Below, piece after piece: positions 59,928 to 64,000 of a stretch of 64,000 nt of DNA; the first letter of the stretch is position 1, and every line of letters begins with the position of its first letter. The stretch is taken from assembly GCF_003797765.1 (NCBI RefSeq), contig NZ_RKMB01000003.1, positions 62,001-126,000 on the forward strand, read 5' to 3'. The notes beneath the pieces were generated by a model. The model was not told the DNA's origin. It did no database searches and saw nothing but the letters and a program-made list of their open reading frames with translations. Position numbers and translations under genes: made by a program. The DNA is from Ramlibacter sp. WS9 (lineage in GTDB: Bacteria; Pseudomonadota; Gammaproteobacteria; Burkholderiales; Burkholderiaceae_C).

Positions 59928-61673
59928 TCAAGGCGCGGAATGCACCAACCTTCCCTGGAAGAAGGTTCGCTGCACCTGCGTGAGATGGATCTGCTCGACC
60001 GGCACCTTGAACACATCGCGATCCAACACGATGAAGTCCGCAGACTTGCCCGGTTCGATGGAGCCGGTTTCGCGCGCCAAGCCCATGGCCTGCGCGCTGT
60101 TGATGGTATAGATGCGCACGGCCGTTGCTAGGTCGACCGCCTGATCCGGCCCAAGCACGCCGGGAATCTCGCCGAGCGGATTCTTTCGCGTCACCATGCC
60201 TTCGATTCCTATCCACGGATTGGCTGTCGGCTGGCCAGCCGGCCAGTCCGAGCCGCCGGCCACCAGGGCCCCGGCCGTCACCAGCGACTTGATGGGAAAG
60301 ATGCGCTTGGCACGAATTTCGCCGATGGCCATCGCCGTCGCGATGTTCAGGCCCGTCGGAAACCACAGCATGGGTGACAGGTCCGCTGTGACATTGAGCT
60401 TCCTGAAACGCGGCAGATCACTGTCGGCGATGAAGCTGGCATGGGCGATCTGGTGGCGTGGTCCTTTCGGTCCGTTGCGCTTGCGGACGGCTTCGACTGC
60501 GTCCAGCGCCTGATGCAACGAGGCGTCGCCGGTGGCGTGCATCTTGGCTGCCACACCCTGCTTGTCCAGCACGGCCAGCATCTCTACCAGTTGAGCGAAG
60601 GTGTAGGTTGTCCTGCCGCGGAAGTCCGATCCATGCTCATGATCCGGCAGGTAGGGCTCGATGAAGCTTGACGTGCGCGCGGGCGGCACACCATCGAGAA
60701 ACAGTTTGGCAAAGTCCGGCCTGACGTTCGCCGTTCGATAGCTGCCGCGCGCGCCGACCAGGGCCATGCCATTTCGGTCCCCCGTCTGCTCCGGCTCCAG
60801 CATCGACACAGACGCGACAACGCGCAGCGAAAGCGCCTTGCTGCGATCCGCCTGCGACCAGAGGCGCAGGCTTTGCTCTGAGCTGGCGGCGTCTTGCACG
60901 CCGGTGATGCCATAGCCGTTCAGCGTGCGGCTGGCCGCCTCGACTGTCTGACGCATTTGATCGGCGGTGCGTGGCGGGATCAACTTCTGGACTTCGGCGA
61001 AGGCCGGAAACTCCTTGAGCAGGCCCACGGGCTGTCCCGTCACCGCGTCCTTGACGTAGCTCCCATTGGGTGGATCCGCGCTCTGCGCGCTGATGTTCGC
61101 GCGTTGCAACACGTCGCTACTGACCCAGCGATTGTGGTAAGTCTCGTCGCGCAGCACTGTGGGATGGCCCGCGCTCGCCTTGTCCAATGCCTCCAGCGAC
61201 GTGCTCGACGCGATCTGTCCGAGCAGGCGGCTGCTCCAACCCCCGCCGACAATCCACCCTCCGGGGGCGGCACGCTTTGCGCACGCTGCCACGCGTTCGA
61301 GCACCTTCTCGAGGTCGTCGGATTGCGCCATGTTGCAAGCGAACAAGTCTTCGTACGCGCCGCTCAAGGGGTGTGCGTGCACGTCGTTGATGCCGGGCAT
61401 GGCCATTGCCCCTTTCAGGTCGATCACCTGGGTCTTGGGTCCGATGTGGCGCGCCATGTCGGAGTCGGAACCGACGGCAATGTATCGGCCATTGCGCACC
61501 GCGAACGCTTGAGCCCAAGGCTTGGCCCCCTGCACCGTGTAGATGGCGCCGCTGCGCACCACCAATTCGGCAGGGGTAGCGGCCTGGGCGCGCACCAGCG
61601 CCGTGGGCATGGCCAGGCCCAACGCGAGCGCCACGTGCAGCGTCAAACGCTGCGTTGTTCGATCCGATTTCAT
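59928..61673 (-). CDS. Exported YtcJ-like amidohydrolase
   Basis: A 581-residue amidohydrolase with a Sec signal peptide (residues 1-30, ending RAQAA) starting at ATG 61673 after ACAAGGA. Metal ligands are in GINDVHAHPL and KMHATGDASLHQALDAVE, with the late Asp in GGSDWPAGQ. The mature sequence resembles the cytoplasmic enzyme at 51351 (for example RDETYHNRW vs RDDSHHNRW). Exported and cytoplasmic paralogues in neighbouring operons suggest related substrates at two locations. Confidence 0.88.
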   Translation of the reverse strand: MKSDRTTQRLTLHVALALGLAMPTALVRAQAATPAELVVRSGAIYTVQGAKPWAQAFAVRNGRYIAVGSDSDMARHIGPKTQVIDLKGAMAMPGINDVHAHPLSGAYEDLFACNMAQSDDLEKVLERVAACAKRAAPGGWIVGGGWSSRLLGQIASSTSLEALDKASAGHPTVLRDETYHNRWVSSDVLQRANISAQSADPPNGSYVKDAVTGQPVGLLKEFPAFAEVQKLIPPRTADQMRQTVEAASRTLNGYGITGVQDAASSEQSLRLWSQADRSKALSLRVVASVSMLEPEQTGDRNGMALVGARGSYRTANVRPDFAKLFLDGVPPARTSSFIEPYLPDHEHGSDFRGRTTYTFAQLVEMLAVLDKQGVAAKMHATGDASLHQALDAVEAVRKRNGPKGPRHQIAHASFIADSDLPRFRKLNVTADLSPMLWFPTGLNIATAMAIGEIRAKRIFPIKSLVTAGALVAGGSDWPAGQPTANPWIGIEGMVTRKNPLGEIPGVLGPDQAVDLATAVRIYTINSAQAMGLARETGSIEPGKSADFIVLDRDVFKVPVEQIHLTQVQRTFFQGRLVHSAP

Positions 61674-61718
61674 GACATTTCCTTGTAAAACCATTTCCAT
61701 TGCTCCGCACTTTCGAAT

Positions 61719-62477
61719 TCAGATTCCACGCGCCGCGGCAGGCATTCGGGCGCCGCCATCGGCCACCAGCGCCGCGCCTGTGATGAAAGAGCTTTCGTCG
61801 CAGGCAAGGAACAGGCACACGGCGGCCATCTCCTCGGGCCGCGCCATGCGGGCCAGTGCAATGCGGGCGACTGTGCGCTCCCTGGCCTGCGCCTCGGTGA
61901 TGCCCAGCTCGCGCGCTATGTCCTGCATCTCCTTGGCGGCCATCGGCGTGTCGACCCACCCCGGGCACAGCGCATTGACGCGCACGCCCTGCGCGCCGTA
62001 GGCCTGCGCCGCCGATCGTGTGAGGGCGACCACACCCGCCTTGCTGGCCCCGTAGCTCGCCGAGCCGGCGCCTGCGTTGAAGGCCGCCACCGAGGCAATG
62101 TTGACTACCGATCCGGTGCCGCGCGAAAGCATGTGCGGCAACACTGCCCGCATCGTGCGCATCGTGCCGGCGAGGTTGATCTCGTGCTGGCGCGACCAGA
62201 CCGAATCTTCGATGTCGGCTGCATCGTCGTTGACGATCACGCCTGCGGCATTGACCAGCACGTCGATGCGGCCATGCCGTTCGAGCGCAGCCGCCACGGC
62301 GGCGCGCACCTGGGCCTCGTCGGTCACGTCGCAGGTCAGGGCGCCCGGGAATGGCGGCAGCGGCATACCGCACGCCAGCACTGTGGCGGCCTCCTGCGCG
62401 AAGCGCCAGACCACCGCGGCGCCGATGCCGCTGCTCGCGCCGCACACCAACGCCACCTTGCCCTTCAATGCTGCCAC
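61719..62477 (-). CDS. SDR-family dehydrogenase
   Basis: A 252-residue short-chain dehydrogenase/reductase: cofactor motif VCGASSGIGAAV, NAAGV near 85, and catalytic Ser/Tyr/Lys (SVAAFNAGAGSASYGASKAG). The likely start is GTG at 62477, overlapping the APC transporter stop by 13 bp; a TTG at 62468 is an alternative. It lies downstream of the permease and upstream of the exported amidohydrolase. Confidence 0.87.
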   Translation of the reverse strand: MAALKGKVALVCGASSGIGAAVVWRFAQEAATVLACGMPLPPFPGALTCDVTDEAQVRAAVAAALERHGRIDVLVNAAGVIVNDDAADIEDSVWSRQHEINLAGTMRTMRAVLPHMLSRGTGSVVNIASVAAFNAGAGSASYGASKAGVVALTRSAAQAYGAQGVRVNALCPGWVDTPMAAKEMQDIARELGITEAQARERTVARIALARMARPEEMAAVCLFLACDESSFITGAALVADGGARMPAAARGI

Positions 62478-63964
62478 TGCCCTGCCCTCTCGGTAGGCTT
62501 GCTCGCCTGCGGCTCGATGCGCCGAAACTCGGCCTCGAGCACCTGCTCGACCTCGGCCGGGGTGAACAGCGGCCGGCGCTGGACGAAGGCAGTCCATAGC
62601 AGCGCATACAACGCCGTCAGTCCCAGCATCACACCGAAGGGCACATAGATGTCGCGCGGGTTCATGTTCGGCGGCGTGATGTACCAGATGGCAATCAGGA
62701 TGCCGATCGAGGACACGATCTGCGGCAACGGAAAGAACGGCGAGCGGTAGGCCCGCGGCAGTTCGGGGCGCCGGATACGCAGCAGCACCACCGACACGTT
62801 GACCATCAGGTAGGCCGTTCCCCATGCACACACCGCCGCGAGCACCAACGGCAGGATGCGATCGAGGTTACCGTTGATCCAGATCACGTGCGCGATCGGG
62901 ATGATGGCCGAGACCACGATGCCGACAACCGGGCTGCGGTACTTGGGATGGAGGTAGGCGAACGCCTTTGGCAACGCGCCGTCCACCGCCATGCCGTACA
63001 GGATGCGCGGCAATGCAGCCATCAAGGTATTGATCGTCGCGGCGCCGGCCAGGAGGAAGGCAATCCCGAGCCAGATGCGTCCGAAAGGTCCGAGCACCTG
63101 CTCGGCGAAGGCGGGGATCGCCTCGGGTGTCTCCAGCAGATGCACGAGCCCCTTGGGATCCACCGGCGTGTTGGGCACCTGGCGTTGCATCGCGGCGCCC
63201 CACATCAGCATGCACAGCGACACCAGGCACAAACCCATGAACATCGACCGCGGGATCGAGCGTTGGGCATTGCGCAGGTCCGGCGCCAGCGGCGTGACGA
63301 ACTCGACGCCCAGGAACATGAACATTGCCAGGCCCACCAGCGACAACACCGCGAACAGGTCGGTGCCCACCGCCGATGCGCCGAACCAGCCCTCCAGGTT
63401 GACCTGCGCCGCCATCGACAGCCCCAGCACGCCAAAAACCATCAGCGTGACCCACATACAGAAGGTCAGGACCACTTCCACCCGCCCGAATGCGGCGATG
63501 CCGAAATAGTTGAGCCCCGCGAACAGCACAACCATGCCCACGCCCACGGTCCAGGTGGCATCGTGCGCCACGAGCACGCCATGCAGGCCCGGGAAGTTGA
63601 CTGTGGCCATCACACCGGAGAGGATGGTCTCGGCGGTGCCAGCGAACACATGCACCAGCATGTAGGCCGAGATGGTTCCGGTGATGGCGAAGAAGCGCCC
63701 GCAGCCACAAGCGATGTAGTCGTAGACGGAGCCGGCCGTGGGCAGCATGGTCGCCGCCTCGGCAAAGGTCGAGGCCTGCGCCAGCATCAGCACGAAGGCG
63801 ATGAGCATCGCGGCGACGAAAGCCCAGCCGCCGATCGAAAAACCGGTGGTGGCCGTCAGGATGGCGGGGCTGGCCATCACAACGCCGACAGAGGTGGCCA
63901 GCGCGGTCGGGAATCCGACAACGCCGCGTACGAGGTGCGCATGGGTGCGTTCTGCAGGGGTCAT
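62465..63964 (-). CDS. APC-superfamily amino-acid/amine permease
   Basis: A 499-residue integral membrane protein with about twelve hydrophobic helices, including ATSVGVVMASPAILTATTGFS near the start and PTAGSVYDYIACGCGRFF. The family imports amino acids, polyamines or related amines by proton symport. It begins 36 bp from the window's right edge with a weak ribosome-binding site. Confidence 0.9.
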   Translation of the reverse strand: MTPAERTHAHLVRGVVGFPTALATSVGVVMASPAILTATTGFSIGGWAFVAAMLIAFVLMLAQASTFAEAATMLPTAGSVYDYIACGCGRFFAITGTISAYMLVHVFAGTAETILSGVMATVNFPGLHGVLVAHDATWTVGVGMVVLFAGLNYFGIAAFGRVEVVLTFCMWVTLMVFGVLGLSMAAQVNLEGWFGASAVGTDLFAVLSLVGLAMFMFLGVEFVTPLAPDLRNAQRSIPRSMFMGLCLVSLCMLMWGAAMQRQVPNTPVDPKGLVHLLETPEAIPAFAEQVLGPFGRIWLGIAFLLAGAATINTLMAALPRILYGMAVDGALPKAFAYLHPKYRSPVVGIVVSAIIPIAHVIWINGNLDRILPLVLAAVCAWGTAYLMVNVSVVLLRIRRPELPRAYRSPFFPLPQIVSSIGILIAIWYITPPNMNPRDIYVPFGVMLGLTALYALLWTAFVQRRPLFTPAEVEQVLEAEFRRIEPQASKPTERAGQWQH

Positions 63965-64000
63965 GGGGTGCTTTCGGATTCGTTGAAGAAAGGGCTCTCC

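Overview
The window looks like a chromosome or megaplasmid segment from a Burkholderiales bacterium, most likely Comamonadaceae (Variovorax/Ramlibacter-like). The grounds are high GC, seven Bug/TctC-type periplasmic solute receptors without any TctA/TctB membrane partner, six LysR regulators divergent from small catabolic operons, a burkholderial trimeric-porin gene, and a GC-rich twin-hairpin spacer of a kind I associate with this family. It is dense accessory catabolic DNA. I saw no rRNA, tRNA, CRISPR array or intact mobile element; only an IS630-like remnant and recombination scars.

Left part (1-14983): three LysR-controlled operons, each containing at least one Bug protein. (a) RraA-type aldolase, Bug and a partial gene, controlled by a LysR gene whose start codon lies inside a perfect 24-bp inverted repeat. 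(b) A two-subunit thiamine-diphosphate 2-oxoacid decarboxylase, Bug, aldehyde dehydrogenase, a second Bug, an alpha/beta hydrolase and an orphan amino-acid ABC receptor. (c) A two-subunit aconitase X (AcnX), Bug and a beta-propeller lipoprotein.

Centre (15324-28504, minus strand): the clearest system is an isoprene-degradation cluster in the order isoG-isoH-isoI-isoJ-aldH-isoABCDEF. It is followed in the same tight run by an OmpW-type outer-membrane barrel, a 50-residue membrane micro-ORF, a chemoreceptor with a degenerate signalling tip and a glutathione reductase. The four-component diiron monooxygenase epoxidises isoprene, IsoI conjugates the epoxide to glutathione, and IsoH/aldH/IsoG/IsoJ oxidise and process the conjugate. 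Glutathione reductase would keep the cofactor reduced. A LysR gene is divergent from isoG.

Right-centre (29554-42125): a GcvA-type LysR faces an operon of amidohydrolase, Tat-type Bug, porin, a class IV aminotransferase that lacks its catalytic lysine, a second Tat-type Bug and RidA. A polar amino-acid ABC transporter operon follows, with a class V aminotransferase and a truncated dadA. It is divergent from a LysR closely related to the one controlling the AcnX operon, and the two intergenic regions share a short sequence box.

Right part (42142-64000): a Cys-rich hypothetical protein, a secreted DUF6351-like hydrolase, an IS remnant, Bug plus a LuxR regulator, gamma-glutamyltransferase and a MarR regulator. 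The MarR gene is divergent from a nine-gene operon: outer-membrane channel, YtcJ-like amidohydrolase, CobW metallochaperone, a complete branched-chain-type ABC importer and a second receptor. A minus-strand set of APC permease, SDR and exported YtcJ-like amidohydrolase closes the window.

All functional calls come from reading translations and motifs by eye; no database search was run.
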